DNA of 64,000 nucleotides from CAZSSM01 sp964609385 (GTDB lineage Bacteria; Planctomycetota; Planctomycetia; Isosphaerales; Isosphaeraceae), in assembly GCA_964609385.1 (NCBI GenBank), contig CAZSSM010000001.1:205583-269582 (forward strand), given 5' to 3'. The notes below the pieces were generated by a model, which saw nothing but the letters and a program-made list of their open reading frames with translations, searched no databases and was not told the origin of the DNA. Shown here piece by piece: positions 28,442-37,240 of this stretch. The position numbers and the translations under genes were made by a program. The stretch's first letter is position 1. Every line of letters starts with the position of its first letter.

Positions 28442-28975
28442 ATGACTCTTCCTCCTTCGACGACTTCGGACGCCTCGCCATCTCCGAGCCACGGCGCAGA
28501 CGAGTCGCGTGATCTCCTCGAGGCGGTTTACGCTGCCCCCGAATCGCCGATCGAGCCCATTCCAGATCCGAACCGCCAGAGCTTCCGCAACCGCTGTTGG
28601 CTCTTCTATCTCGTCTATAACGGCGCGCTCGTCGTCGTCACCATCGCGTTCCTCTTGCTGAGCACCATGAGGTTCGTTTCCAGCCACGGCTTCGATCATG
28701 CGTTCTTGGGCCTTTACCTGTTCCGGATGCTCGGCGTGGTCCTGATCTGCGCGGTCCCGGCGAACGTCTGTTTCCTCATCGCCCTGGGGCTGATTCGCCT
28801 TGGTCTCTTCGGCATGCAAGCCGTGCTCGGCGACCTCGAGACCGCGAATCGCTTCTCGATCCTCCCCCAATGGGCCTGCTTCCTCTCAGGTCTCGGACTC
28901 GCGTTGATCTTTACTTGGAACACGCTGTTGGAGTCTGCGACGATCTTCCTCTATCATCCAGCATCCGCATTGTGA
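28442..28975 (+). CDS. Hypothetical membrane protein, second tandem paralog
   Basis: A 177-residue protein with the same layout as its upstream neighbour. It has a Ser/Pro-rich N-terminus, LLEAVYAAPESPIEP, membrane segments NGALVVVTIAFLLLS and LFRMLGVVLICAVPANVCFLI, and a last segment QWACFLSGLGLALIFTW. The two proteins share conserved blocks but have diverged in the loops, so the duplication is not recent. The gap between the genes is 83 bp and A/T-rich. No catalytic motif was seen. Confidence 0.75.
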   Translation: MTLPPSTTSDASPSPSHGADESRDLLEAVYAAPESPIEPIPDPNRQSFRNRCWLFYLVYNGALVVVTIAFLLLSTMRFVSSHGFDHAFLGLYLFRMLGVVLICAVPANVCFLIALGLIRLGLFGMQAVLGDLETANRFSILPQWACFLSGLGLALIFTWNTLLESATIFLYHPASAL

Positions 28976-29047
28976 CTATGTTGAATCGATTGAAGATCAA
29001 GAAATCGCTTGGTAATCGGTTGATCATTACGCACGGATAGATCTTGA

Positions 29048-29287
29048 AGAAACTGCGATGTATTCCAGGCAATCGAGGACGCTGGAGCCCTCGACGAACC
29101 CATCGGGTCGGGCACACGGTCTCGAAGACGGAGTCTCAACTCCGATCGATCCCAACAACGCCGGATCGTTCTCCTTCTCTATCAGTGGATTGGGTCTGCG
29201 TGTTCGCGATGGAACGTTTTCATCATGGGACTCGGATTGGCGGCAGTGTTGGCTCAGATCACATTATCGCTAATCAATAAATATTAA
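29048..29287 (+). pseudogene. Decayed third copy of the tandem membrane-protein family
   Basis: In the frame ending at the TAA at 29285-29287 there is no start codon, yet the translation carries family landmarks in order. VFQAIEDAGALDEPIG matches the (L)(Y)xA(V)xxAPxxPI block, and LYQW, then MGLGLAAVLAQITL, match QWACFLSGLGLAGILAWVTL of the paralogs. The membrane segments between these blocks are missing, and an insertion separates QW from the GLGL helix. This looks like a shrunken, start-less remnant lying directly downstream of the two intact copies. Similarity was judged by eye, so confidence is moderate. Confidence 0.4.
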
Positions 29288-29375
29288 TTTTCAAAAACGG
29301 ATAAATTCTACTGATCGATAAGAGCGATTCCGCTTCCAGAGGGCGGGGGGCCACGGATTCGCAGGGCAGCTTGCC

Positions 29376-31106
29376 TCAGGCTCCGCAATCGCGGCTGAGG
29401 CAGAGCAGGGCGATATCGTCTCGGGGCTGGTCGCCTAGGAAATCGCGGACCATGTCGAGGAGTTTGGGTCCGGCCTGATCGGCGCGATCAGGTCCGGCGG
29501 CCAAGGCTGATATGAGCGGGTCGGTCCCCAGGGACTGCCCCTGCTCGTTGATGGCCTCACTGATTCCGTCGGTGTACAAGACGATCAGGTCGCCCGGGTC
29601 GAGCATGACCTCCTGGTGGGGGTAATCCATCTCGGGAATGATGGCCAGGGGCAGTCGGAGGTCATCCTCGGCAGCCCGGAGGTCGAGGACCTGCCCGTCG
29701 GCCTTGCGGAGCAGGGGGGGCATGTGGCCGGCATTGGCGAGTCGGACGCGGTGCTCGAGGCAATCGAGCTGACCCAGCAGGAAGGTGACGAACCGCTCGG
29801 AGAGTTCCTCGGCGCAGAGTTCTTGGTTGATCCGCGTGACGATGGTGGATGGATCCGACTCCTCGCCCGCGATGATCCGGGTCAGCGTGGAGACACGGAC
29901 CATCTGGAGCGCGGCGGGCATCCCTTTGCCGGCCACGTCGCCCAGTGCGATCACCCAGCGTTGCGGGTCCTCGGCGTCAGGGTCGTCCTCGACGATCGGT
30001 AGGACACCGATGTAGTCGCCGCCGACGGCACGGGCCGGCATGTAGGAGAACCAGAGGCGATATCCCGGGATGCTGGGGGCCTGAGCCGGAATCAAGGAGC
30101 GTTGAACGTCGCGGGCCAACCGGAGTTCGCGCTCCATCACGGCTTGAGCCTGCATCGCTTGATGCGCCTGATGACCTTGCACGGCCAGGCTGACCTGATA
30201 GGCGACGGCCACCAGCAAGTTGAGATCGTTTTCATCGAAGAGGTCGTCCGGGTCGGTCGTGTCGAGCTGGATGATCCCGATCGGTTCCTGATCCCGATCG
30301 ATCAGAGGGACGCAGAGCAGGGTCGTGATCCGAAGTTCCTCGACGCTGGAGCCGATCGAGCTTGCCTCCCCCAATTCGTCGTCGATCGTGTGCGTCCGAT
30401 GGAACAGGATCCCGCGTCGCAGGCGGATCACCTGCGAGGCGATGCTTCGGACGACCCGTAACGGGTCGCGGGAACTCCGTCGCTGGATCGCTTTGGGGAT
30501 CAGTTCGCCGGTCAAGGGGTCGCAGAGCAGGACGAATCCGCGCTGAGCGCGACCGTGGAACAAGTCGAAGACGACCTCCAAGGTTTGTTCCAGCATCTCC
30601 CGGAGGGCCACCGTAGTGGCCAGATGTCGACTGATCTCGAGGATGGCCTGGAGCTTCAGTTCGGGTTGGGCGGCCAGCCAGCCGGGGTCTTCGGGATCGG
30701 ACGCGCTGTAGATCGTCGAGCCGTGTGTGTCCTCCGGCGCGGTCGTATCGATGGCTCCCAGGACAAATCGGAACAAATAGGCCTGGGCCAGACCGATCTG
30801 ATCACCATCGCGGAGCTTGGCTGCTACGAAGGGCTGAATCGCCTCGCCGTTGAGATAGGTCGCGTTGGTGCTCTTGAGGTCTTCCAGGTAATAGGTTTCC
30901 TCGTGGCGTACGATCCGGGCGTGCTGGCTGGAGACGTAATGGTTGGCGCGGAAGACCAAGTCACAGCTCTCCGCGCGGCCGATGAGGGTCTGATCGACCT
31001 TCAGCGCGTAGATCCGGCCGCACTGGTCGCCCCGGATCTCTTCGAGGGCCGCGCGGAGCGATCCCATCTCCGGAGGTTCGGAAGCGGGTGATGTCGGATC
31101 GCTCAT
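29376..31106 (-). CDS. FHA-GAF-SpoIIE (PP2C-type) serine phosphatase
   Basis: A 576-residue cytosolic signalling protein. Residues about 35-115 form an FHA phosphothreonine-binding domain (IGRAESCDLVF, then SSQHARI and LKSTNATYLNG). Residues about 150-310 form a GAF-type sensor domain. From about 340 onward is a PP2C-like SpoIIE/RsbU phosphatase domain with metal-binding motifs GGDYIGVLP, ALGDVAGKGMPAALQM and LIVLYTDGISEAIN. Such proteins control anti-sigma antagonists or other phosphoproteins; the FHA domain suggests control by a Ser/Thr kinase. No STAS or anti-sigma gene is adjacent, so the target is unknown. The start codon at 31106 has only a weak ribosome-binding site. Confidence 0.9.
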   Translation of the reverse strand: MSDPTSPASEPPEMGSLRAALEEIRGDQCGRIYALKVDQTLIGRAESCDLVFRANHYVSSQHARIVRHEETYYLEDLKSTNATYLNGEAIQPFVAAKLRDGDQIGLAQAYLFRFVLGAIDTTAPEDTHGSTIYSASDPEDPGWLAAQPELKLQAILEISRHLATTVALREMLEQTLEVVFDLFHGRAQRGFVLLCDPLTGELIPKAIQRRSSRDPLRVVRSIASQVIRLRRGILFHRTHTIDDELGEASSIGSSVEELRITTLLCVPLIDRDQEPIGIIQLDTTDPDDLFDENDLNLLVAVAYQVSLAVQGHQAHQAMQAQAVMERELRLARDVQRSLIPAQAPSIPGYRLWFSYMPARAVGGDYIGVLPIVEDDPDAEDPQRWVIALGDVAGKGMPAALQMVRVSTLTRIIAGEESDPSTIVTRINQELCAEELSERFVTFLLGQLDCLEHRVRLANAGHMPPLLRKADGQVLDLRAAEDDLRLPLAIIPEMDYPHQEVMLDPGDLIVLYTDGISEAINEQGQSLGTDPLISALAAGPDRADQAGPKLLDMVRDFLGDQPRDDIALLCLSRDCGA

Positions 31107-31410
31107 CGGCTCGTTCCAGGACCAGAAGCATGCGGCGGCTCGTCGGAATCGAATCGGGTCCCAGGACCTCGGACATAGATTACACCAGCGCGACGCGGTT
31201 CGTCGTCGTCAGGTTCATTGCGGTTCATGGTCCAGATCGTTCGGTGCCACGAAGCCGTCACCGGATCCGGGATTCTCTGATGGCACTGGTGGTCGTGTAT
31301 GTATGGACTATGCCAACTCCTTGAGAGCGGTTAGGATCCTCGGCGATTCGCTGATCGCGTTTCGAATCCATCGCAAAACCGATGCTCATACGCATTTGGA
31401 GGATCCATCG
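31107..31410. other. 304-bp divergent intergenic region
   Basis: Promoter region for the divergent FHA-phosphatase and SRPBCC genes. Apart from a short palindrome GGTCCCAGGACC near 31158, I see no distinctive element. Confidence 0.4.
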
Positions 31411-31881
31411 ATGCCCACCGTCCGCGTCACGCGTCCGATCGCCGCCGAGCCCGAGGCCGTCTTCGACGTCTTCACGAGGCTCCGCGAGGCCCCCGAGCAC
31501 ATCCGGGACATCACGAACCTCGATGTCCTGACCGATGGCCCCATCGGCGCCGGGACGCGGTTCCGCGAGACCCGGGTCATATTCGGCCGCGAGGCCACCG
31601 AGGAGATGGAGATCACCGGGTTCGAACCGCCGCAATCCTACACCGTCGAGTGCACCAATCACGGGGCCCACTATCAGACTCAGTACCACTTCGAACCGAC
31701 CCAAGGGGGATGCGCGGTCACCTGCATATTCACTGTGACGCCATTGACGTTCCTCGCCAAGCTGTTCAGTCCGCTCTCCTCCTTGATGAGCCGGTCGTTG
31801 AAAGAGTGCTTGAGCCGCGACATCGAGGACCTTCAGCGCGTCCTGGAGCCCTCCGCAACCGGTGACGAGCAAGCGGCCTGA
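31411..31881 (+). CDS. SRPBCC-family protein (START/Bet v1-like polyketide cyclase/dehydratase type)
   Basis: A 156-residue protein with the SRPBCC helix-grip pattern. It begins with a strand VRVTRPIAAEPEAVFDVFTRL, followed by AGTRFRETR, EEMEITGFEPPQSYTVEC and YHFEPTQGGCAVTCIFTV, and ends with a long C-terminal helix (SSLMSRSLKECLSRDIEDLQRVLE) that closes the hydrophobic pocket. Members bind small hydrophobic ligands or act as cyclases; nothing here allows a ligand to be named. A GGAGG site lies 8 bases before the ATG at 31411. The gene stands alone. Confidence 0.75.
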   Translation: MPTVRVTRPIAAEPEAVFDVFTRLREAPEHIRDITNLDVLTDGPIGAGTRFRETRVIFGREATEEMEITGFEPPQSYTVECTNHGAHYQTQYHFEPTQGGCAVTCIFTVTPLTFLAKLFSPLSSLMSRSLKECLSRDIEDLQRVLEPSATGDEQAA

Positions 31882-32167
31882 AACCGGGAAGGGCACCTCG
31901 ACGACGCGACGAGTCAGAATCTATGGCCCTGCTCCCCGATCTCGGAAATCCCCGTCCTGAATTGAGGACATGTCGCGTCCCTCGGCGGTCGCCTCCGGAT
32001 GTGTCCTCCGAAGCAATCGAGGGATGGAACCGACGCCTACAATGGCCCGGCGCAATGCCAACGTCGTGAGTTCGACGCGTCCGGAATCCCGCGAACGCGA
32101 CTCGGCGAAATCCCGATCTCGGGAATCTCGCCGACCTGCTCCACATCTGATGAAGGAGACGAGACCA

Positions 32168-32617
32168 ATGCCTGGACCGGAGACCGCCGTGCTCCTGATC
32201 GCACATGGGAGCCGCAAGGCGACGGCCAACCAGGATCTGCATCGATTGGCCGAGGAGGTCCGTTTGCAGGGCGGCTTCGCGATCGTCGAGCCATCGTTCC
32301 TCGAGCTGGCCGAGCCGGACATCCGCGCGGGCGGTGTGCGCTGCGTCGAGCAAGGGGCGCGTCGGGTCCTGATGGTCCCGTACTTCCTGGGTCTCGGCAT
32401 GCATGTCGCGCGTGACCTGACCGCTGCCCGTGACGAGCTCAGTGGCCTCTATCCTGAGGTCCACTTCGAACTGGGCAAGCCGCTCGGACCCGATCCGCTC
32501 TTGACTGACTTGGTCCTCCAACGCGTCGACGAGTTGGCAGGGACCGAGGACGCTGCCAACGAGGATCCCTCCGAAGGGAACCTGGTCGCCGTCCACGAAG
32601 GCGCTCCTGGGAACTGA
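32168..32617 (+). CDS. CbiX/SirB-type sirohydrochlorin chelatase family protein
   Basis: A 149-residue single-domain chelatase of the CbiX(S)/SirB type, which inserts cobalt, nickel or iron into sirohydrochlorin. The metal-binding His13 is in LLIAHGSR and the second, His79, in PYFLGLGMHVARDL. The family block FLELAEPDIRAGGVRCVEQGA is also intact. A 20-residue acidic tail extends beyond the domain. An AAGGAGA site lies 8-9 bases before the ATG at 32168. No other tetrapyrrole gene is nearby, so the metal and pathway (sirohaem, cobalamin or F430-like) cannot be told from context. Confidence 0.85.
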   Translation: MPGPETAVLLIAHGSRKATANQDLHRLAEEVRLQGGFAIVEPSFLELAEPDIRAGGVRCVEQGARRVLMVPYFLGLGMHVARDLTAARDELSGLYPEVHFELGKPLGPDPLLTDLVLQRVDELAGTEDAANEDPSEGNLVAVHEGAPGN

Positions 32618-32883
32618 TCGGAGGAGAGAACTACGAAGGGGTCTGGCCGGTCTCTAGGCCGTGGGAGTCTGCCCGTTCGTTGGTCGCCGTTGACAGGCCA
32701 TCGGCCCGGGACTAGCTTCCCGGCACGGTGGACCAGCCTGACCGATGCCATCCGTCGTCCTAGGAAGCCTGGATCGTCGGATGGCCCCGACCTGCCACCC
32801 GCCCAACAAACGCAAGGACGCGCGGCGCGGCCAGGGACGGCCACGGCCCGCACGGCCTCTGGCCATCAAAGGAGTGATCGCCC

Positions 32884-34173
32884 ATGAGTCCCAGTTCGCC
32901 GCCTCGAGCCGTGCCGGCCCTGGACTTGACGGCCCAATATCGGACGATCCGCCACGAGGTCGAGCCGGTCCTGGCCCAGATCGTGGAGTCGCAGCGGTTC
33001 GTGCTCGGACCCGAGGTCGCCCACTTCGAGCGCGAGCTGGCCGACTATTGCCAGGCGACCCGGGGGATCGGCTGCGCCTCCGGATCCGACGCGTTACTGC
33101 TGCCCCTGACCGCTTGGAAAATCGGGCCCGGCGACGAGGTGATCACCACCCCCTACACCTTCTTCGCTACCGCCGGCGCGATCTGGAGGCTCGGCGCACG
33201 GCCGGTCTTCGTCGACATCGAGCCGGAGACCTACAACATTGATCCCAGCGCGATCGAGGCCGCCATCACGTCGAGGACCAAGGCGATCCTCCCGGTCCAT
33301 CTCTACGGCCAAACCGCATCGATGAGCCCGATCCTTCAGGTGGCTCGGCGTCACGGCCTGAAGGTCCTCGAGGACGCCGCCCAGGCCATCGGCGCCTTCG
33401 ACGAACAAGGACGCTATGCCGGTTCGATCGGGGATGCCGCCGCCTTCAGCTTCTATCCGTCGAAGAATCTCGGCGGGTTCGGCGACGCCGGCATGGTCAC
33501 GACCAACGACCAGGCCCTGGCCGACACCGTCACCAAGCTTCGTGTCCACGGCATGGAACCGAAATACCACCACGATCTGGTCGGGTTCAACTCGCGGATC
33601 GACGCCCTTCAGGCGGCCGTGCTTCGGGTCAAGCTCCGGCACCTCGACGCATGGACGGCGCGTCGGCAAGAGGTCGCCGCACGCTATCGGACGCTCTTCC
33701 ACGAGGCCGGGCTCGACGCGGTCGTCGGCCTGCCCCATGTCCGCGAAGGCAGCCAACACGTCTACAACCAGTTCGTCATCCGAGTCCCCGAAGCCCATCG
33801 CGATCCGCTCCGGGCCCACCTGACCGAACAGCGGATCGGCACCGAGATCTACTATCCGATCCCGCTCCACCGCCAGGTCTGCTTCGCCGACCTCGGCTAT
33901 GTTGACGGGGCTTTCCCCCATGCCGAGGCGGCCGCTCGGCAGACGGTCGCCTTGCCGATCTATCCCGAGATGGGCGAACTCGATCAGGTCGCCGTGGTGG
34001 AATCGATCACCGGCTACTTCGCCGCCCGCCCCGTCAGCTTCCAGCGCGGATCGAAGCGGATCACGGCCCATCAGGGGGAGCCGGCCGTCCCGCCGTCCCA
34101 CGCCGTCCAGGACGCCCGCGCCCACGCCCGTTCGGCACGCGGTGAGGTCGGCAATGACCCGGGGCGGCGTTGA
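32884..34173 (+). CDS. DegT/DnrJ/EryC1/StrS-family PLP aminotransferase
   Basis: A 429-residue fold-type I aminotransferase that typically aminates keto-sugars for surface polysaccharide or antibiotic sugars. The N-terminus VPALDLTAQY, GIGCASGSDALLL, VITTPYTFFATAGAI and the PLP-lysine segment FYPSKNLGGFGDAG (Lys194) are all present, as is the C-terminal YPIPLHRQVCF. A tail of about 45 residues beyond the domain is Arg/Ala-rich and probably disordered. An AAAGGAG site lies 10 bases before the ATG at 32884. No sugar-nucleotide genes are adjacent, which leaves the substrate open. Confidence 0.9.
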   Translation: MSPSSPPRAVPALDLTAQYRTIRHEVEPVLAQIVESQRFVLGPEVAHFERELADYCQATRGIGCASGSDALLLPLTAWKIGPGDEVITTPYTFFATAGAIWRLGARPVFVDIEPETYNIDPSAIEAAITSRTKAILPVHLYGQTASMSPILQVARRHGLKVLEDAAQAIGAFDEQGRYAGSIGDAAAFSFYPSKNLGGFGDAGMVTTNDQALADTVTKLRVHGMEPKYHHDLVGFNSRIDALQAAVLRVKLRHLDAWTARRQEVAARYRTLFHEAGLDAVVGLPHVREGSQHVYNQFVIRVPEAHRDPLRAHLTEQRIGTEIYYPIPLHRQVCFADLGYVDGAFPHAEAAARQTVALPIYPEMGELDQVAVVESITGYFAARPVSFQRGSKRITAHQGEPAVPPSHAVQDARAHARSARGEVGNDPGRR

Positions 34174-34196
34174 CGATCGACAACCCGGATGACAAT

Positions 34197-34243
34197 CGGC
34201 CTGACGCTCGTTTCGAAGAGGTCATCTTCGCGAGCGTCGGCCG
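34197..34243. terminator. Long two-part hairpin between convergent genes
   Basis: The outer stem pairs CGGCCTGACGCTCG with CGAGCGTCGGCCG (13 bp, one bulged T). An inner stem CGAAGA / TCTTCG with loop GGTCA continues it. Its position between the ends of the DegT-family and PhoD-like genes suggests a shared bidirectional terminator, although no T tract follows. Confidence 0.6.
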
Positions 34244-34281
34244 AAGATCGTCCGCGTTTCCCGATCGTCAAAAGGGTCGAC

Positions 34282-36957
34282 TCACGGTTCGAGGGTGACG
34301 CGAACGCTCTCGACCCGGGTTGCCGGGCCAGGCTCGATCCCATTGAGAACACTCTCGAGCCCCCGGTCCGGTTCCGAGACGCGGACGGTGTAGGTGCTCT
34401 GGGCGTCGTAAACTTGGGGTCGGACCGATGAGCCGCGGACCCGATAGGCGTAGACCAGGTCGCCGTTCGCCTCGTCGATGACCTCAATGACCGGATCGAC
34501 ACCGACGGGGAGTCCCTCGACAATGAGCGTCGGCAGGTAGGCCGCTGGGGTCCGCCCATCGTTGTCGGTCTGATCAATCGTGATCGGCCAGAACGGATAG
34601 GGCTCGTCGACGTTGGGGTCGGCGTAGCGTGGCCAGCAGGTCATGGTGATGGTCCGGTCGACCTTGTTGAGCCGGACGATCCCGTATCCAGGCATCTGAT
34701 CGTGAAGCGCGGCCGGTTCATATCCCGAAGGCTTACCGGGATTGGTCGCAGCGTAGACGGTCACCGGATGGCCGAAGCCGTCGCGACGGTCGCCTCGGTA
34801 CTCCTCAGGCTCGGGGACCCGATAGTCGCCGTCCAGTTCGGGGGCCCAGGCGCGCGGGTAGAAGTTGGCCACCGACGGGACGCAGAACGACCAGATCGCG
34901 TCGCCGTGCCGCTCGATCCCATGGTGGACGACGGTCGCCAGGTGCTGGTCGCCACCGAGGTGGAACGTCAAGGCGCGTCGGAGCAAGCCGATCGCGCGGT
35001 TCCGACCCGACTGCGGCCAACCATTGCTGTCCAGGTCGGCGATCAACCGGAACAGGTTGCCACCGTGGTGCGTGGCCATGTTGGCGAAGATGGTCTGTGA
35101 GACCGCCATCTTCATGTCGGCGCCGGCCCAGTCGGTCGCCCAGTCGCGGAGGAACGTCTCTTGGCGGGCGCCAAGTAGCTCGACCCCCTCAATGTCGAGC
35201 CGATCGACGTCGAAGTCGGGATCGTTGAAGTGGTCGGGACGGCCCGTCCCGCTGGGCGGCATATCAGGCCGGTTGCAACCCGACTTGAACTTGCGGTCCT
35301 CCAAGATCGCGATGCTGATCCGACCATAGACCATATTGGTGTAGTAGACGCCGATCCCTTGATCGACCGGCGTGGGGTCGTACGGGTCGGGCATATGACT
35401 GGTCTGGGTCCGTTCGACCATCTTGACGAAGTCGGCCGGATGGACGTAACCGCCGTCGTGGTCGCGGTCGGGCGACTTGCGACCTCCCTGGCCCCAGATA
35501 TTCCCTTGGAAGACATCGTGGTCGTCGGGCATGCAGATCGATGGGGTATCGCGGGTCAGGTCGCGGTAAGCCCAGCACCAGAGATACCATTTGTAGAGAT
35601 AGTCCATTTTAATATATCGAGGGTTGCTGTCGGCGAAGGTGGGGCTGTCCCCTTCGTAGACTTGGTCCCCAGAGAAGAAGAGCAAGTCGGGTCTGTGGAC
35701 GTCGACCTTGGAGGTCAGATCTTCATGGGGGAACCAGACGCCGCCGAGCCAGTCGCTCGAGGCGGCGCCGATCTGGTGCCAGTTGTTGTGGTTGCCGGTG
35801 AAGCCGGCCACGACCAACGCCTCAGCGTCGACCGGGTCGGGCCGGATCATCCCTTCGAAGACGGCGCGGTCGTCATAGAGGACCCGATAGGCCGTCCCTC
35901 TTGTGGAGTCCCAGTCTTCGACGCGGAACGTGGCGGTGTAGCCCGGCACGATGATCTCGGCCGTGGCCGCGTCAACCCAGCGCCCATCGTTGTCCACCTG
36001 GAGGGTCGCCGACTGGGGCTGTCCCTCGCCGATCGGCAACAGTTGAGCGGTCATTTTCAACACATCACGGCTGAGCGTGTGCTGTGCACAGATCACGGGT
36101 CCCAAAGCCCGCTCGGGATGAGCCGCCACCCGATCGCCGACGACCTCCAAGTCGTCGAACCAGAACCGACCGGCCACCGGGACGTTCGCCCGATCTCCCG
36201 GATGGGACGTTAGGGCGATATTGCCGAGCAACCGGGCCGCATCGACCTCGACGGTCGCTGAGCCGAGGTCTTCGAGGGCGTCCTCTTCCCCCTCGGCCGC
36301 CTGCACTGCCGATGCCGTCACCACGAGCCGGTACGTCGACCGATCCGCCCCCAACGGGGTCCCCTCTAGAGTCAGCAGGAGGCCCGCCTCGTCTGCCAAG
36401 CCCGACGCGTCGATGGCCTCCGAAGCCAAAGGCTCCAAGTTGGGTTCCGAGCGGTCACGGATCTCTAAACGACCACCTCGAGTGACCCCGGCGAAGAGCC
36501 CCGCGCCCGGTCCGGCCCAGTGGTGGACGATCGCCGCAGACCGGTAATCGATCTGCCCCTGACCGATCCCGAACTGGAATCCCGACGCGGCGCTCGGCGG
36601 TACGCGGTCGAGACCCGTCCCCTCCCCTATGAGCGAGCCGGTCCGAACCCGAAACTGAAACGGGCCGGGTGTCTCGGAGAGGTCGACGCTGAGCAGGTGG
36701 ACGTTCCGGAATCCCAGCCGAGCGCGGTCGGCGATGCATTCGAGCCGGCCATCGGCGACCTGCCAGTCGTGCAGGCGATTGGCCCAGAACTCCGGCCCAA
36801 TCCAGGTCCGGTCCGGCGTCGACTCCCAGTCCTTGCTGAAGGAATCGCCGAAGACCGGGTTCGATAGAAACCCAGGCACGATCAGCAAGGGCAACAGCAA
36901 CGATCGAAGCGAAATCACGCCGTGGAGGGTCAACGGCAGCCGGATGCTCGGTCTCAT
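34282..36957 (-). CDS. Exported PhoD-like metallophosphoesterase
   Basis: An 891-residue secreted protein. The signal peptide spans about residues 1-36 (VISLRSLLLPLLIVPGFLSNPVFG). About residues 40-290 are a beta-sandwich region resembling a laminin-G/concanavalin-like domain (FRVRTGSL, FWFDDLEVVGD). A PhoD-type N-terminal Ig-like part and the metallophosphatase core follow: LLFFSGDQVYEG, CMPDDHDVFQGNIWG, MAVSQTIFANMA and FHLGGDQHLATVVHHG supply the metal and phosphate ligands. PhoD enzymes hydrolyse phosphomono- or diesters outside the cytoplasm using Fe/Ca. The ATG at 36957 is chosen because it begins the signal peptide; a longer in-frame extension lacks this feature. Confidence 0.85.
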   Translation of the reverse strand: MRPSIRLPLTLHGVISLRSLLLPLLIVPGFLSNPVFGDSFSKDWESTPDRTWIGPEFWANRLHDWQVADGRLECIADRARLGFRNVHLLSVDLSETPGPFQFRVRTGSLIGEGTGLDRVPPSAASGFQFGIGQGQIDYRSAAIVHHWAGPGAGLFAGVTRGGRLEIRDRSEPNLEPLASEAIDASGLADEAGLLLTLEGTPLGADRSTYRLVVTASAVQAAEGEEDALEDLGSATVEVDAARLLGNIALTSHPGDRANVPVAGRFWFDDLEVVGDRVAAHPERALGPVICAQHTLSRDVLKMTAQLLPIGEGQPQSATLQVDNDGRWVDAATAEIIVPGYTATFRVEDWDSTRGTAYRVLYDDRAVFEGMIRPDPVDAEALVVAGFTGNHNNWHQIGAASSDWLGGVWFPHEDLTSKVDVHRPDLLFFSGDQVYEGDSPTFADSNPRYIKMDYLYKWYLWCWAYRDLTRDTPSICMPDDHDVFQGNIWGQGGRKSPDRDHDGGYVHPADFVKMVERTQTSHMPDPYDPTPVDQGIGVYYTNMVYGRISIAILEDRKFKSGCNRPDMPPSGTGRPDHFNDPDFDVDRLDIEGVELLGARQETFLRDWATDWAGADMKMAVSQTIFANMATHHGGNLFRLIADLDSNGWPQSGRNRAIGLLRRALTFHLGGDQHLATVVHHGIERHGDAIWSFCVPSVANFYPRAWAPELDGDYRVPEPEEYRGDRRDGFGHPVTVYAATNPGKPSGYEPAALHDQMPGYGIVRLNKVDRTITMTCWPRYADPNVDEPYPFWPITIDQTDNDGRTPAAYLPTLIVEGLPVGVDPVIEVIDEANGDLVYAYRVRGSSVRPQVYDAQSTYTVRVSEPDRGLESVLNGIEPGPATRVESVRVTLEP

Positions 36958-37240
36958 CGTAGGAAGGCCTTCGCGAAGGGAGGGAACGGTCGTGCGCTTC
37001 GCGATCGGTCGAGAAACACCCAGCCTTGGGCGATCCATCCCCGAGGAAAGCGCACTGCGGATCAACGCGGACCCCCAGTATAAAGCCCCCAACCCTCAAG
37101 GGTGAGGCCCTGCCCCCCGTTTCGAGCGGCTTGAGCGCCTCGCGACGCCCACCTTAGATGTTAATATGTGGAATTTTGACGACCTCGACGATCCAATCAT
37201 TTGGGTATTTCGAAAACACTATGATTATTTGAATACAGAA

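Noticed and set aside
29044..29280. 78-codon + strand frame starting MKKLRC in the region after the tandem membrane genes
   Set aside because: It has no family similarity; the frame ending at 29287 matches the neighbouring paralogs, so this is a shadow of the remnant.
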